Positions 42,096 to 55,345 of a stretch of 64,000 nucleotides of DNA are shown one piece after another (the stretch's first letter is position 1; every line of letters begins with the position of its first letter). The DNA is from Bactericera cockerelli (taxonomy: Eukaryota > Arthropoda > Insecta > Hemiptera > Triozidae): contig CM044957.1 in the NCBI GenBank assembly GCA_024516035.1, positions 19,739,031 to 19,803,030 on the forward strand, written 5' to 3'. Below the pieces are notes generated by a model. It searched no databases. It worked only from the letters and a program-made list of their open reading frames with translations, and was not told the origin of the DNA. The position numbers were made by a program, and so were the translations under genes.

Positions 42096-44376
42096 GTAAG
42101 TACCTTGCATATTATTGTAGTTAATCCATGCAATATTGTAAATTAGACATCATCTTGGGGGTGGTTGATATTTATTTGATACGACCATATTAGTGGAATC
42201 CAAAGAAACAAAGTTTATGTATAGAGCACCATAGAACTTCAAACATGCTGGTATTTCGTAATAATCCTATGAAATGTGTTGTGATAATGCCTGACAATCA
42301 GAATTGTTTATTTAATACATACATTTTATATATGACTTGTACGTACTTCATGTCTTTGTACGTCCAGATACAATGTTCCAGGATGTTTGTTTGTCCTGCA
42401 AAGAAAACAATTGTAACCAGTATTAAAATAATGATCATTGTTCTCTCAACTTGAACTTTCTCGTATAAAATTTTAGTTAAAAATAATAACGAGAATTACC
42501 AAACCAAACCTATAGCAACGGAGATGATTTTTCAATTTTGCAGATTTCGCGGTGAAATATGGTTCTCCTCAGAAGTTAGACTTAGCTTATAGGAGATGTA
42601 TTGTTTATAATATCTTTCTTGTATAAATAAATAAAAGTATTCAAATTCAAATACTCAGTACTTTTCAATTGGGTACAATCTGATTTTATCAAAATTGGAA
42701 TCTTAAAACAACAATTATTACTCCTTTAAAGAAACTTCACTGTTTTATTCTGTTGTATCATTTGTATCTCCCACATTAAGAACATTTTTTTTTTCATCTC
42801 TCTCACAATCTGCACTTCCACACCAGAATAGGTATTATAACTTTCAAGTGACAACACTATCGATAAGGCAGAACTACCTAGCTGACTTCGCGTAGAGAGC
42901 AAAGAAGCAGTCCCAGTTTAATCTTGGTGGTTGCATTCATAATTATTCAGGGCTGTTAAAATTTCTAACGGCTAATTCTCATAGAATGTCTGTATTCATG
43001 CCATTAACTTTAATAATGTTCTTCAAAATAACACCAAACGACGCGACGCTACTACAACTCGCATAGTATGTATGCTACAGGATGGTCTGGGCTTGTTATT
43101 TCATTCTTAAAGTTTCATTGGAACAGTGGAAGGTTTTAGAAGAATAAAGTAGAGTCTGATCGATCAAAAATCTTTTTCTTTATCTTCTAAAAGTTAATAC
43201 ATATCATTCAAATCCCATTAGAAAACGTAAAAATATCCCTGTTTTAAAATTTAGATTTTACCTAAGAATGAATTTCGAATGTCGATTATTACAATAAATT
43301 TTTGTGTCTTAGTCATAGTGAATGTAATCATAGTTAAATTAATGATAAAGAACGAGTTCTAAAAAAACTGAATCAATACAACATTCCAAATCTTCTGAAT
43401 TTATTCCAAAACTTGAACTTTTTTCAATAGACTGCATCTTTGTAGTTCTATTTCTTTTTGAATTTGTACTATGTAATTTAGAACCTTTCAATAACAACAA
43501 CCAAGCAGACCTCCCAGGTTTTTTTTAAACTAATAGAAAAGAAAACTTAATAATAGAATATACCAAAATGATGGTTTGTAGTTACATTCCCAAGTCTGGT
43601 AAATTTGAATACGATGGGTTTTAGTGATAGTGACGTCACTTTTTTGTGTAAAATACTATAAGCTTAAGATGTGATAGCTTTAATTTATAGGTATACATAC
43701 AAAATATTATGTAAAGCTGAACCTACCAACTTGTAGTTCAATACTAATTTTTATGAACGCCCGAAATCTTTATTTAGTATGCAATGTGCAATATGTTACT
43801 ACAATGAGGCATATTTTCTCATTATGTAGAGGTACATACCTACCTACATAAGACATAGATTCAATTTTATGGACTTGAGTTTTTCTTCAAAAAAGACGAA
43901 TTTGTCACCTCTACATAGAGATACACCTAAAATTGGAACTATACCTTATAGCTAGTAGTTAGTAAAAATACTGGTTTAATTATTATCAAAATAAATATAT
44001 CAGGCCTCATATTTAATCTACCTATTCAATATTAACTCAATCCTGAAAAATATCTTCAATAAACAAGATGAGAATTGAATTCAGCAGATAAATAAATAAT
44101 AGTAGAGCAAGATTTCTTCTATTGAAAAAATAAAACAAGAGGATCATTTTTCTTCTAAGCACTTTTCAGAGGGAGTTACAGAGAGAGACATAAAGAAATA
44201 TCCATTGCCTGGAGATAAAGATTAAATGAATAGATGATATTGATAAGGAGGACAGGGAGAAAAACAGAGGGGTGGCGGAGAGGAAAGATTAGGAATTACG
44301 AGGAAAGAAAAGAAACATAAGAATTGATTGCCTTGCTTGGTGGTGGCTTTCTATTATTATTAAGTGTGGAACTGAA

Positions 44377-44600
44377 TGCCCGAATACTAACGCATCCATG
44401 ACTTTCTATAACCGTATGCCCGAATACTGACGCATCCGTGACTTTTCTATAACTGTATGCCCGAGACTGACGCATTCATGACTTTCTATAATTGTATGAC
44501 CGAATACTGACGCATTCATGACTTTCTATAACTGTATGCCTGAATACTGACGCATCCATGACTTTCTATAACTGTATGACCGAATACTCCATGACTTTAT
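44377..44600 (+). repeat. 40-bp minisatellite
   Basis: About five and a half units with TGCCCGAATACTGACGCATC and CATGACTTTCTATAACTGTA. Units vary by small indels, and the last is truncated. Confidence 0.9.
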
Positions 44601-45147
44601 ATGAAATAAAAGTTGAATCCTTCTCACTGCTCATGACCAAGTGTACAGTAAAATTAAGAAGACCAAAATATATCTCAGCAGATAGCTGTTGAAAGTGTTA
44701 GACAGTAACAAGGCGAACAAAGACTGTCAGTCGTGTGTTGTAATATGATAAAAATAAAATAATACCATAAGTATTAGTAGATTTCACACAGATATATTTT
44801 CATATAAACAGAATATCTTTCTCTTTTTAGACATTTCTCTCTCTCTCTCCTTCTATTTCATTATTCCCTACTCTCCCTTCATTGTCCATCCCTCCCAGAA
44901 TAACACATTTCATAACACCCTAGAAGAAGGAGGAGGCAGAGAGGGGAAATCACATTAGCTTTTTATAATAATTGAGACAGAATATGTTCCCCACAGATAA
45001 GCAACCTTCCTACTACATCTCTCTCTCACTCTTTTTTTTCTGTCTCTCTACAGCTATCTCTTTACTTTATCCCTTCTCTCTCTCTCTTTCATTCTCCTTC
45101 ACAAGAAGATTCCATTATTCCCATATATCTCCTTTTCCGTCATATAC

Positions 45148-45475
45148 AGGGTGGATCATTTAAATGTATTCAGTTTGTTATTCTTATTAACTAGAATGAG
45201 TCACAACTATTTACTATTAATTGCATTTTTTGAGAAAGTGCAAGTGGCCTCCACGAGAGTGGATGACACAGTGCGCTTGTTTTGCAGCATTTCTCAATCG
45301 CTATAATATTCGTGAGAGAATCTGACTATCCTACACGATCGCTCGACTTGACTTGACAATTCCAAACTTTTTTTTGTAGGGTCTTTTAAAATCTAAGGGT
45401 TTTGTAAATGAGCTACGAAAACTGGAGGACTTAAAACAAAACATTTGACAAGAAAAAGCAACTATTCAACACTGA
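45148..45475 (+). pseudogene. mariner-like transposase relic
   Basis: The left end TACAGGGTGGATCATTTAAA (45148) is mariner-type. From about 45345 decayed frames give RLDLT, then FFL, a stop, GLLKSKGFVNELRKLEDLKQ, the region after the third catalytic Asp (compare SPDLTPCDFFLWG). Most of the gene is missing and stops interrupt it. The right terminus was not found. Confidence 0.7.
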
Positions 45476-47449
45476 TCCTGTTAAAAATGAAAAAAGGAGG
45501 AAAGTTATAAAAAAATCTGAATAAAACTCGTGAAAACTACCTGCACGACATCAAATTCGTCTCTAATTAATAAAAATGCAATCCATTGCAAATTAATAGT
45601 TATGATTCATTCTAGTTTTATCAAAAAAAGAAATAGGGTAAATTTACATGGCCAAACCTGTATTTCCTCCCTCCTCTCTACTACCTTACCCACCTCCTCA
45701 TCCTCCCTTTACATCCAACAGTAGCTTGTGGTCTCAAGCGCTTGTGTGTTAAGGACGCCAATGAGGACTTAGCTTTGACTCCCCCTTAAATTACTAGAAC
45801 CGAAAGGATTTTGATTTTAATTAATAATCATGAATTAACGTTTTTCATTAGCAAATTTTGAAAATTAAGATTAGCGTGAATTTACCGTAAGGTGGATAAC
45901 TTTCTTCTTCTTTTAAAAAGATAAAAGAGAGAGAGAGAGATAAGCTCATGCTGGAGTGTTGTACTCAGACATAGAGCCTCCGGTGTTACTATCTACTTAC
46001 CCTAAACCAGGGGCTCCTCGTCAAAGGCAAATGTTGATGATTCAACTAGGCAAAGGTGGGGTTACCAGAGGTCGGTTATGAGTTATATGACTGGTGTGAG
46101 CCTTTGAGTTCTTCTACCTGCAAGGAGTGCATGGCCTTTTTCATTACAAAATATTATTCAAATGTACAGACCGGTAGTCCGTTATAAAAATCAAATTTTC
46201 ATCCTTGCTCAAACCTCAGTCGCAAATTTGGACTAAAAGAAAGAACCTTGGAATTATATTCTATAGCAATATTAGAAAATTTCAGAGTCTATTTACATAC
46301 AATTGATACAATACAATGCGGATTCTGTGGCCTCCATTTTCTTCACATGTTCCTCAGAGCAAGACTCTAGCTTTCAGATGCTTATTAGACTTGGACATAC
46401 ATAGATATTATGTCCTCCTCATTGCCAATGTGTCCTTTTCCTCAAGCAGAACTTCCATGCGTGCTCTGAGCTTTGAAATTCCTTCGGGATCGTTTAGCAA
46501 AAGTTTGGTCGTCATGTGCAAGTATCTTAGGACGCAGGAAACTTTCCTTCGAGAATGTTGGAAATGTGAAAAAGTTTTGCACGAGCACAAATTTGTCCCC
46601 TGATTAGAAATAGAGTGGATTCCGGACAGCAGTGGGCAGGACGGGGCGGGGAATGGAATTTGTCTGATTGAAGACGGCATTAATATTAATTGGACCATGT
46701 ATCTATTCAATTAAATGCTCATTAATTCTAGGAAATCCATCTCCTTTGTAGTATTGCTGGAATTTATACTACTTCTAGTTACTATCAAAATATGACGTAA
46801 ACTGGTGTTCTGTAGAAACTTTTCTAAAACTGTGAAAAGCAAAGAGAAACATAGTTTTCTTTTGATCTTTTAGTCGATAGTAACCTATACTATCTTTTGA
46901 GCTTACAACTATGGTGTTTACGTTCACTCACAACACACTAGATGCTTTAGATAAATACTATATATAAATACTATACATCTAGTACAACTTCTCACTATTC
47001 TGTTTATACTGATACTGATACTGATGTATCAAACCTCACCCAGACTTGCAGAAGTCGTAGAAGATTAAAAACATTGTATTTTAAAAAATACACAAGAAAC
47101 CTTGTAATTTTATTCGAAAATGTGTATTACAACATTAAACATAAAATCATATACAACTAGTGATACGTACAAGCAACAACAAATAATGAGCAAGTTTTAC
47201 TAATAACAACAACACTGTTTTATTACTATCCAACAAAGTTTCAGTGAAACTAGAGAAAACTTCACTCTCGAAAAGCAATGCGGAGTACCTATCTATCTAC
47301 CTACGCTGTTTTCAATTACTCTAACTTGCATCAATACTAAAGGTTATTGCTGAATAAATTTCCGAGCGACATAAATATCGAATATAGCTTTCTCTATATG
47401 ACGTCTTCCTCTTGCAAATATTTTGTATCTCAGTTATATTTTCAGGAAT

Positions 47450-47930
47450 ATTTTTAACCAAGCCATCACAAGTAATTGAGGCGTGGTTGTATATAGACGT
47501 TGAGATTTGAAAAAGTATATGCCTAGAATATTTATTTGATAGATTTTATGTAGGTACACGAAAAACATTATATTGGTTAGTAAGTAATTGATTTTTTAAA
47601 AAATACACTGCCAATTATGGACACAATATTTCCTCATGATCGGTTCACATTCAATACATTTGGCAATTTTGGTAGAATACCTTTTTATCTACATTCTAGA
47701 TCCTACAAAAAAATCTGTATTTGATTAGTTTCTGAGATTTGCGCGTTACAAGAAATTAATTTAACAGACAGACAGACACAAAACCAAAGTTGCTCAGGAG
47801 CTTATAAAACGTCCAGAAAATGAAAAAAAAAAAAAATGAAATCGGATGAAAAAAAAATATTTTTTTCATATTAAAAAAAAAAAACAAAAACGAACAGAAT
47901 ACTTCCGATTTCTAATATTAAATTTTATCG
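47450..47930 (+). repeat. dispersed repeat, copy 2
   Basis: It includes TTTCTGAGATTTGCGCGTTA, ACAGACAGACAGACACAAAA and ATATTAAATTTTATCGGAAG, related to 16740-17180. A-rich runs interrupt it. No coding capacity is apparent. Confidence 0.5.
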
Positions 47931-49764
47931 GAAGTAATAAAACAATAACAAAAATATCATGATCAAAAGCATCTAGAACAGTAAGTGAAACTTTGAAGCA
48001 CAACACTGGAAAGCAGAAAATAATCTTGAAAAATCTGAGGAGAGGAATGCCATGAAATACGATTGGTAGTAAAAGCAGAGAGACAGCTATCCATCCTAAA
48101 CATCTCAACAGAAGGATAACACAAGCATAATATCGTCGATGTAAAAATAGAAGAATGTCTGGTATGAAATTTTATCGCTCAAATATTAGACGGAAAATGT
48201 TGAGTGATTTTTATCCGGCTCGGAAAATATTATCACGAGTAAGATGGAGAAGAATTCTGAAGCATCATTCCAGCATAAATATGCCCAATTTGTTCTTTCT
48301 TTTCACTTAAGAAAAGTATGTTGCAGTAAAATACTGAAAATTGGTGACTAATGCAGCTTGTTTTTTGTCAGATGAAATATGCAATATTTGCAGAAATTGG
48401 TTGAGGCTTCCTAATTTAAAATAAAAATCATGACGGTGATAATTTTTTTATTGTAACAACAGTACAACTTTCTCATAACAGACTTGTGTTTTATTTATTA
48501 ACACTTTTTTTACAATCCAATTAATTAAGAACAAAGAAAAAAAAAACTTATAAATAGGTATATACAAAAAAAAAATATCGAACATAATTTATTATTTCAA
48601 TTTATATTTACAATTGTCTTGTAATCCGGGGCGAAGTTAACTTAACCCCGGAGGCGAACATCCCGTCTTTCTAAGTGAAGATGGTAGTTCAAAAGTTCAA
48701 AAAAATTGCAAGACGCTCTCAAAGAGAATTTAGTCTATCCATGTTTGTAGCTTTGGCCACAACACAGAACTTCAGTGAGAGTAAAATAAAGCTTTGAACA
48801 GACATTCCTCCAATATTTCCACATGCAGGGTTGGTCGTCTACAAATATCTTGAAATAGTTGCGTTCTATACATATAGTGTATAATAATTATCATGTAGAA
48901 AATTATCTATTCTTAAGTGTCAAATTATAAAACAGGACTAAATTATTCTTAATTTTTTGTCTTGAAGCACTTCAGATCCTCGATATTTATGTAGTTACAT
49001 AAATATCGATGAGTTCTTCGTGGAGTTGATTTCCTCCACAGAAACTTGATGTAAACTTTAGATGATGTGCCTACTTCGACTCTACTCTAATTACGAGTAT
49101 GTGAATGAAATTTTTATACCTAATTGGACTATGAAAAAATGAAATTATCGTATTGGTTGCTTCAAATGACAAATCATTATCCACATCTTTTTATTTGTAA
49201 GTTTTGTAATTTATTTGTATTTAATTGTACAAAGTAGGTATAACAGGTAACACATATTTAATGCTACCACCCCACATTAAAGGAATACAGTCCTCTTGTT
49301 TTGTGAGGTAGTTTCATTTGTTATAATAATTTTCTTTTATGTGGATTATGACTTGTCTAAAGTCCGCCCCTGCAATTTATCTCTTTGAATCGGAGTTGTA
49401 GTCTTGTTCTTCTTCTCAGTTATTTTTCTTCGCTCAGTTTTTTCCTATCCTCATTTTCTCACTTTTATTCTGACTGTTTTACGCGAACAAGAAAAAAGGG
49501 TGTGCCTCTTGAATATCGCTACAAAACATATAAACGGCATAATTTCATTTCGTAAAGTACCTAAAAAAATGTACTGTTTATCCCAAAAAAACAAAAAAGT
49601 GAAATAAGGCCAAGTTTCAATCCATAAAAAATCAGACCAAGTGAAAAATATGGAAAAATAGGGATTCAAAAATATTACTCATAATCAGCAGCTATAGTTG
49701 CAGCCTTTATATTAGATATTTAAAAATATAATAGGTAGGTACCTATAATAACCTAATCACTCAA

Positions 49765-49960
49765 AAATGTGGATATTAATTTTTCAGTGCCAATGTACGT
49801 TGGTCCCCAAAGCCAAAGTTTCAACAATTTATTGGTGTATTCGTCTGTAAACAAAATTTGTCAAGAAAAGTAGGAGCTAGACACTTGAAATTTCGTTAGG
49901 TCCCCATAGATTAAGTGAGGTCCCCATAGAGGAAGTTAGGTCCCCATAGAGGAAAAGGGT
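49765..49960 (+). repeat. dispersed repeat with short triplication
   Basis: The segment with TCAGTGCCAATGTACGTTGG, GTAAACAAAATTTGTCAAG and TTGAAATTTCGT is related to 51690-51920 (TCAGTACCAAAACACATTTT, GTAAACAAAATATCTCAAGA). It ends in three tandem copies of a 23-bp unit, TAGGTCCCCATAGAGGAAGT-like (about 49893-49955). Confidence 0.55.
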
Positions 49961-51689
49961 GCGACACGAAACTTTTCGTTGAAATCAAGAACAGTTAGAA
50001 ATATTTCTTGTAAATATTCACAACAGGGGCTGGAACTTGGCCTGACGCACTGCCGTGCTTCTAAATTTCTGCACTCTTACAACACTGAAGGGTGGAAGAG
50101 TTTGACAGGGCCTTTATAGAGAAAGAAAAATACACAGAGAGAAGGAATAAGTAAAGAAGGGGCGAGAGTTACATAAAGACAGGAGAAAGAGAATAACTTT
50201 CCTTTTATGGAGGGTTCCGAGATTTCATTTTCTTAGGTAGGTACCTATTTAATTGAACAATAGACAGACGTGAATCTACAAATTATATACATACCTACTC
50301 GTTATATGGACTTTTTTTGAAACCTGTACATTTTTCTCGAAAATTCAGCTAAACGAATCTCATAGGTATATGAGCCGTCATTTTTTCAAAAGAACTGTCA
50401 TTCATACACATGATTGTGATACCAACCTAATATGAAATATGTAAATCTGCAGGACACTGATACTTTCAAGTGTACTCATCCTGCCTCCGACTAGACATGA
50501 GAAGAAGAGGAAAATAAGGAGGCTGCCCCAATAGGATGGAGGTGGGGTGATTGGGGTGACATCACAATTAAGAAGCTCCTATCCTACCTCACTTTAATGC
50601 TTTATTCATTAGCTGAGCATAAACTTTGTTCTTGGTGTCTTTATTTATTATTTCCTGTTTTCTAAAGTCTTTTCTCAAAATGTTAAACCTTCCTCTTTGA
50701 GCTATAGATGTTTTCAGAGCTTTTACATTTTTTTAATGTCCTTAGGTACTGATGTAGAATTGAGAACTAACAAATGTCAGGAAATCCTGATTGAGCATTA
50801 TACAAAATTACTATCAAATTAGTATGACAGAGGAACTAAAGATTTCTAACCAGAGTTGGCAACATTATGTAAGTAAGTAATTTGGGAAAGGATTAAGGCT
50901 CTCTCATATTTACCACAAAACATATCACTTATAATCCAGAGAGGAAATTGCTCTAGCATTCTGATGAGTACTTTGCTCTCTGGACTACAAATGAGAGACA
51001 TCTATAAAAATAAATTAAAACATGTTATTAAAATAAAAACATGTGTGTCAAAAGAGATCCTCTTGTCAAGGACGGTTCTTGACAAGAAGATATCTTACAT
51101 ACTACCTAAAGTTTCTGGTTTCATTTTAAACTACCCTAGATTTATGATAAGGCTGAAATATTCTTAAAATTATGAAACTCATGTTGGTGTAAAGATTTTT
51201 GTGCTTACGGTTGCATTTTTCCCTACCTCTTCTTCTCCATATTAAATTTTACACTTTGTCCTTTTTGATATATATCTAAATGTTTTTTTTTTCAGAGCTA
51301 ATACATTGGACTTGTGCAAAGCTGTGAAACCCGAGCCTTATTTCCTACTCTTTCATAGATTAGTTTTGAGAGAATTTTGGATATCTTTTTTTTAATCCAA
51401 ATACCTACACTAGAAGTATCCAAAACATGTCTTGAAAAATTGGTTTTTTGAAGTGATAATTTGAGGAAATAATTATTTTCTTTTTGTGGAGATCATAGTT
51501 CAGAACATAATATGTTCTGAATACGTCATAATACGTCGCTTCGGAGCGACGATATATTATGAATTTTCAATTGTTTTGTGACTTTTTTTGGAAAAAGAGT
51601 GCTCTATATAATTGCTTAAGAACAATGTAGCATATAAGTATGTTACATTGGTTCTGTGAGGTACATCTTTATTGAATTTTTACTTTCTT

Positions 51690-51920
51690 TATCTTATTAA
51701 AAGGAAAGTAATGGAATCACCCAAAATTTTCGATAATCAGTTTTCAGTACCAAAACACATTTTAGGGTCCCCAGAGCCTAAATCCAAAATTTCAGCCATT
51801 GGTCCGTGTGTCGTGTGTCGGCCTGTTTACAGACGTAAACAAAATATCTCAAGAACGGCATAAGCTAGGAAATTGAAATTTGGTACAGAGGTCAGAAATA
51901 TATAGAGGACGAAACCCTCA
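51690..51920 (+). repeat. dispersed repeat, second copy
   Basis: It shares the GTAAACAAAATATCTCAAGA, AAATTGAAATTTGGTAC and GGTCCCCAGAGCC blocks with 49765-49960. Its start, TTATTAAAAGGAAAGTA, is AT-rich. Family not identified. Confidence 0.5.
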
Positions 51921-52340
51921 TAAAATTTTACACGGAGATTTTTTAAATTCCTGTTCATACCTATCAGAAGAAAGCTGCAAATGAAAAGGTAGGTAGGTAC
52001 CTACTATCAAATCAGAGATCGTTTGTCTTTATATTTTCTTAGTGTAAAATTTTATGAAGGTTGACCAAAAAAACGTCGAAAATAAAATTATGATCGCTTT
52101 TTTACTGTCGAATATTGGTCACTATTAAATAGATTGTTTTATAATTCGATTTAATAATAGAAGAGAAAAAATCACTTATTAACGCGGATGTCATGGGTAA
52201 AATTCAAACAATGGAGAACATTGCTGAGGGATAAGTAAAAGTAATCAATAACATTTAGCATAATCTTGTTGAGTTTAATTGTAATTTTTCGAACAGTCAT
52301 AAAAAATATACAGAATTAGCATATTTCATTGAGAGGATCA

Positions 52341-53762
52341 TTATTTATAATTTTTAAATGTTGCTGTCTTTTCTTCAAGTTTCGAGTATTTTTGCTTTTC
52401 TATTTTGATGGTTTCTGCTGCTTCTATGAAGTGTTCTCTCATCTCCTTTAATAGTTTTTGATTACTTTCCAATTCCATCTTTAGATGATCTCTCTCATCT
52501 TCGACTCCAGCGAGCATAGTTTTTAAATCAATAGATTTGTCATCCGTTATTGTATCACCATAAATTTCTTTAGTCCGATAAAAAGCCTCTATCTTTTCAT
52601 CTTGTTGTCTAATTCTACTATCTCTCTCCCCTAATGCGCTAACCAAATTGTTGCATTGGGTTTTTATTTGTTCCATTTCTATTTTTAGCGCTGATATTTG
52701 GCTTTCCATACCCTTGTTCAATTCTTTTTCTTTGGATCTCTCGGAGATGTTTGTTTTAACTTTCTTTTTAAGTATTCCAATCATTTCATCATCAGTATTA
52801 CTTTTCTCACTAAGAATTTTGATTTTATTTCGTTCTACATTTAATTCTCCTTCCAAAACGTGGTATCTCGCTTTGGCTCCGACATTACTCTTCTTAAAAT
52901 CTTCAATTTGTGTTTTGAACTCCTGAACTTCTCTCTGGTGTTCTAATTTCATTTCTTTTATTTTTGCCTCCAGAGAGTTCACTTTGTTTCGATTTATCAT
53001 GAAACAGGACTGACGCATGTTTAACTTTTCATTCAGCTCTGCCACTTTCAATCTCAGAGCTGAAATCTCTTCAGCTTTACCTTTCCAGGATTCATTATCT
53101 TCATTGAAATTCTTCAAGACTATTTCTGCTTCTTGACCAACTTCTTTTTCAATGACCTTATATGCAGACTCCAATAGACCTTTCAACTTATCATATTCAT
53201 TTCGACTCCTAAATAACTTCAACTGCAAGGTCTCAATTTGTTTATGCAATTTCTTTTGATCTTCCAACTGTGAAGCATCACCTTGAACGTTGGCACCATC
53301 TTCATGCATTGCGGAGAAACGTTTAACAACATTCTCTAGTTGTTTACAATGCAGCTTGCTAGCTCCTAGCTCGGCGGTCAACTCTCTGATCTTCTTGCTC
53401 AGTTCAACTATCTTGCTGGTGGCTATCTGGGATCCGGTGACGGGATTACGAAGCTTTTTACTAATGTCTATCTCTTCCTTCAGCAGCTCGCGCTCGTCCT
53501 CGCTTGCTTGTAATTTTTTACTCAACAATAAATTCTCATTTTTGAGGGTTTTTAGCTCCCCTCGTAAGTTATCCAAATCTTCGGGGAACAAAATATCAAG
53601 AGGAGGACCTGCTCTTGCATTTACAATATTCATGTTTCCATCAGATTTCAGTCCCTCAATGAAATCCGTCCACTTTTCACCAGCATTATTGCAGTCACAA
53701 GATTGTATTAGTTTGATATCTGCTTCAAATTTGTCAGTTTGGCTGGTTAAGTGGTCCATCAT
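52341..53762 (-). CDS. coiled-coil protein, CCDC13-like, single exon
   Basis: An uninterrupted 473-codon frame starts at the ATG at 53762 (a second ATG follows at once; an in-frame TAA lies about 35 bases upstream) and ends at TAA 52341. After a 60-residue Cys/Asp-containing amino terminus (SCDCNNAGEKW) almost the whole protein is heptad-rich coiled coil (for example ELKTLKNENLLLSKKLQ at 69-85). LRNPVTGSQIATSKIVELSK (104-123) and KIRELTAELGASK (124-136) resemble the best-conserved part of CCDC13, a centriolar-satellite and cilium-associated protein of animals. Vertebrate CCDC13 is around 700 residues, so this would be shorter. In an insect such a protein would most likely act in sperm or sensory cilia. 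No signal peptide or membrane segment is present. Lack of introns could mean a retrocopy, although no poly(A) tail was found. It lies antisense in the likely GPCR intron. Confidence 0.75.
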   Translation of the reverse strand: MMDHLTSQTDKFEADIKLIQSCDCNNAGEKWTDFIEGLKSDGNMNIVNARAGPPLDILFPEDLDNLRGELKTLKNENLLLSKKLQASEDERELLKEEIDISKKLRNPVTGSQIATSKIVELSKKIRELTAELGASKLHCKQLENVVKRFSAMHEDGANVQGDASQLEDQKKLHKQIETLQLKLFRSRNEYDKLKGLLESAYKVIEKEVGQEAEIVLKNFNEDNESWKGKAEEISALRLKVAELNEKLNMRQSCFMINRNKVNSLEAKIKEMKLEHQREVQEFKTQIEDFKKSNVGAKARYHVLEGELNVERNKIKILSEKSNTDDEMIGILKKKVKTNISERSKEKELNKGMESQISALKIEMEQIKTQCNNLVSALGERDSRIRQQDEKIEAFYRTKEIYGDTITDDKSIDLKTMLAGVEDERDHLKMELESNQKLLKEMREHFIEAAETIKIEKQKYSKLEEKTATFKNYK

Positions 53763-54593
53763 TGTGACAGTAGTCGTTCTGATATTTTATTTCGAATGTA
53801 AATGAATTAGAACAATCAGTCATTAAGGATTTCAGATAATGAGATTAGTAATTTAGTAGTGTAAAATTTGATCTTGTGTAAATGAATATTCAACACTGCA
53901 ATCGTGAACGAAAAAGTGTACAGCCAATATTCATCTCATCTTATTCAATAGTACCGCTCATGAGGACTCCTCTCCTTCTTCTTTGATAAACTTACTTGTC
54001 ACTTGGAATTTGAACATAATTTATTTCCCTCGGGCTGACAAGAGAAGTTTTCTCCTCCATATACACCTCCTTACACGTGTTCTTCAAGCACATCATAGAA
54101 CAGGAACCAAGATTAACAAAACATAGAATTTGATAAAGAAAACGATCCTCTTTCGTTTAGAACCTCCCTCGCCACCTCTCCAGATCTACAGAATACGGGG
54201 GTGTCCGTTTTGTATTTCCCTCACGTTTGACCCAGCAGATAGTATCTATATCAGTATTTTTGTAGAAGTAATATGTAACATTAAAAATAACATCAGAGTT
54301 TCCTTTATTCGGAGTAAGAAGGAGAGAAAAAATGTATGTAATATTTCTCGGAAACGATTTATCATAATAAACTTCGCTAGGTACGCGTGGCTCACGGTAT
54401 TCAAAGTACCTAATGTTTAGATAGAGGAAATGTGACTAATATCGCCATCACAGTGAAAAATTACTCATCTTTTGAAAATAATAGCTTTTGAAATATTTTT
54501 AAAGAAACAATTTCGAAACTTTTCATAAAGATTCTACACAGGGTACAAGGAGCATTTCTTCATCAGGAAGAAAAGATCCGTGGTTTAATCCGC

Positions 54594-54724
54594 GAGGCAG
54601 GCAGTGTCGTACATCCTGTCACACCATGCCTCTCACTGAACTTGTATTATTTTCCTCTCAATTCGTACTATCAATTTGAGAAAAAAAAGTACTTGAATTT
54701 CGAAGGTACGACACTGCCTGCTTC
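54594..54724. mobile_element. 131-bp MITE with 19-bp inverted repeats
   Basis: GAGGCAGGCAGTGTCGTAC (54594-54612) is mirrored by GTACGACACTGCCTGCTTC (54706-54724) with one mismatch. The interior is AT-rich and not coding. No clear target duplication. Confidence 0.7.
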
Positions 54725-54964
54725 ACAGATTGAGCCTGGTATAACGCAAAGTGATTTGTTGAAAACTATCTCAAAAGCTGCATTTTCAAAAGATGACCAT
54801 ATTTTATAGTAGAAAGTCGAAATTCTGAACGGTTAAAACTTGAACAGTCTAATTAAATAACTCTTTTTTTAGAGCTGTGCGAGTACATTTTTAGGAAGAA
54901 ATATTTTCTTATTATTCAAGGTTATTGATATTGAACAAGCCATTTTTTGACCAAGTTGATTATA

Positions 54965-55345
54965 CAGGGTGTCCCAAGACTAGATACCAGCAGTTCAAGT
55001 GCAAAATTTCCAGTTTTCATTTTTCCCTGTATTTTTACAATTAACTCTACCACCATGCAAAATTTCAGCTTTCTAGGCTGTGGGGAAGTGCCTCATAATT
55101 TTCAGTGAGTCAGTCAGTTACAAAATCCCAAAATTTAAAATTACCTTTCTCCGAAAGTTTTTTGTATTAACTCTTGATATTTTCTTTGTGTTTTTAATGG
55201 TACTAAGAGAGCAATATATGTGTCAAATTTCATGGTCAATAGAATCGAAGAAATAAAGGTGTAAAAACCGGGTGAATCAGTTCGTTTAAAACTACACTGC
55301 CGTGCTTGCTGGAGCCTGTCCTGGCGCACTGCCGTGCGCTCAGAT
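54965..55345 (+). mobile_element. Helitron-like element with one satellite unit
   Basis: It starts near a mariner-type TACAGGGTGTCCCAAGAC, has one satellite-type unit (AAATTTCAGCTTTCTAGG and GGGAAGTGCCTCATAATTTT), GTCAGTCAGT, the conserved 200-bp segment, and ends in the hairpin GCGCACTGCCGTGCGC (55324-55339) followed by TCAGAT, as in the minus-strand copy at 38146. Confidence 0.6.

Larger units (their letters stand above)
42096..52340 (+). other. probable first GPCR intron, repeat-rich
   Basis: The donor at 42096 opens an intron with no acceptor exon recognised up to 64000. The stretch holds a 40-bp minisatellite (44377-44600), CT-rich tracts (44820-45100), a mariner transposase relic (45148-45475) and dispersed repeats (47450-47930, 49765-49960, 51690-51920). 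Open frames here are short and without domains. The Helitron-like terminus also occurs as a fragment at about 50033-50062. Confidence 0.5.

Noticed and set aside
41516..42133. 205-codon open frame on the minus strand opposite the GPCR exon
   Set aside because: It is the GC-rich shadow of a well-supported GPCR exon; its His/Gln-rich translation has no domain.
44820..45130. Ser/Leu/Phe-rich short frame that looks like a signal sequence
   Set aside because: It is a CT-rich low-complexity tract with TCTCTC runs.
45148..45475. Working mariner transposase
   Set aside because: Stops and missing catalytic blocks show a relic, so it was listed as a pseudogene only.
53290..53805. 171-codon plus-strand frame opposite the coiled-coil gene
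   Set aside because: It is the Ser/Leu-rich antisense of a Lys/Glu-rich coiled coil, a usual shadow.
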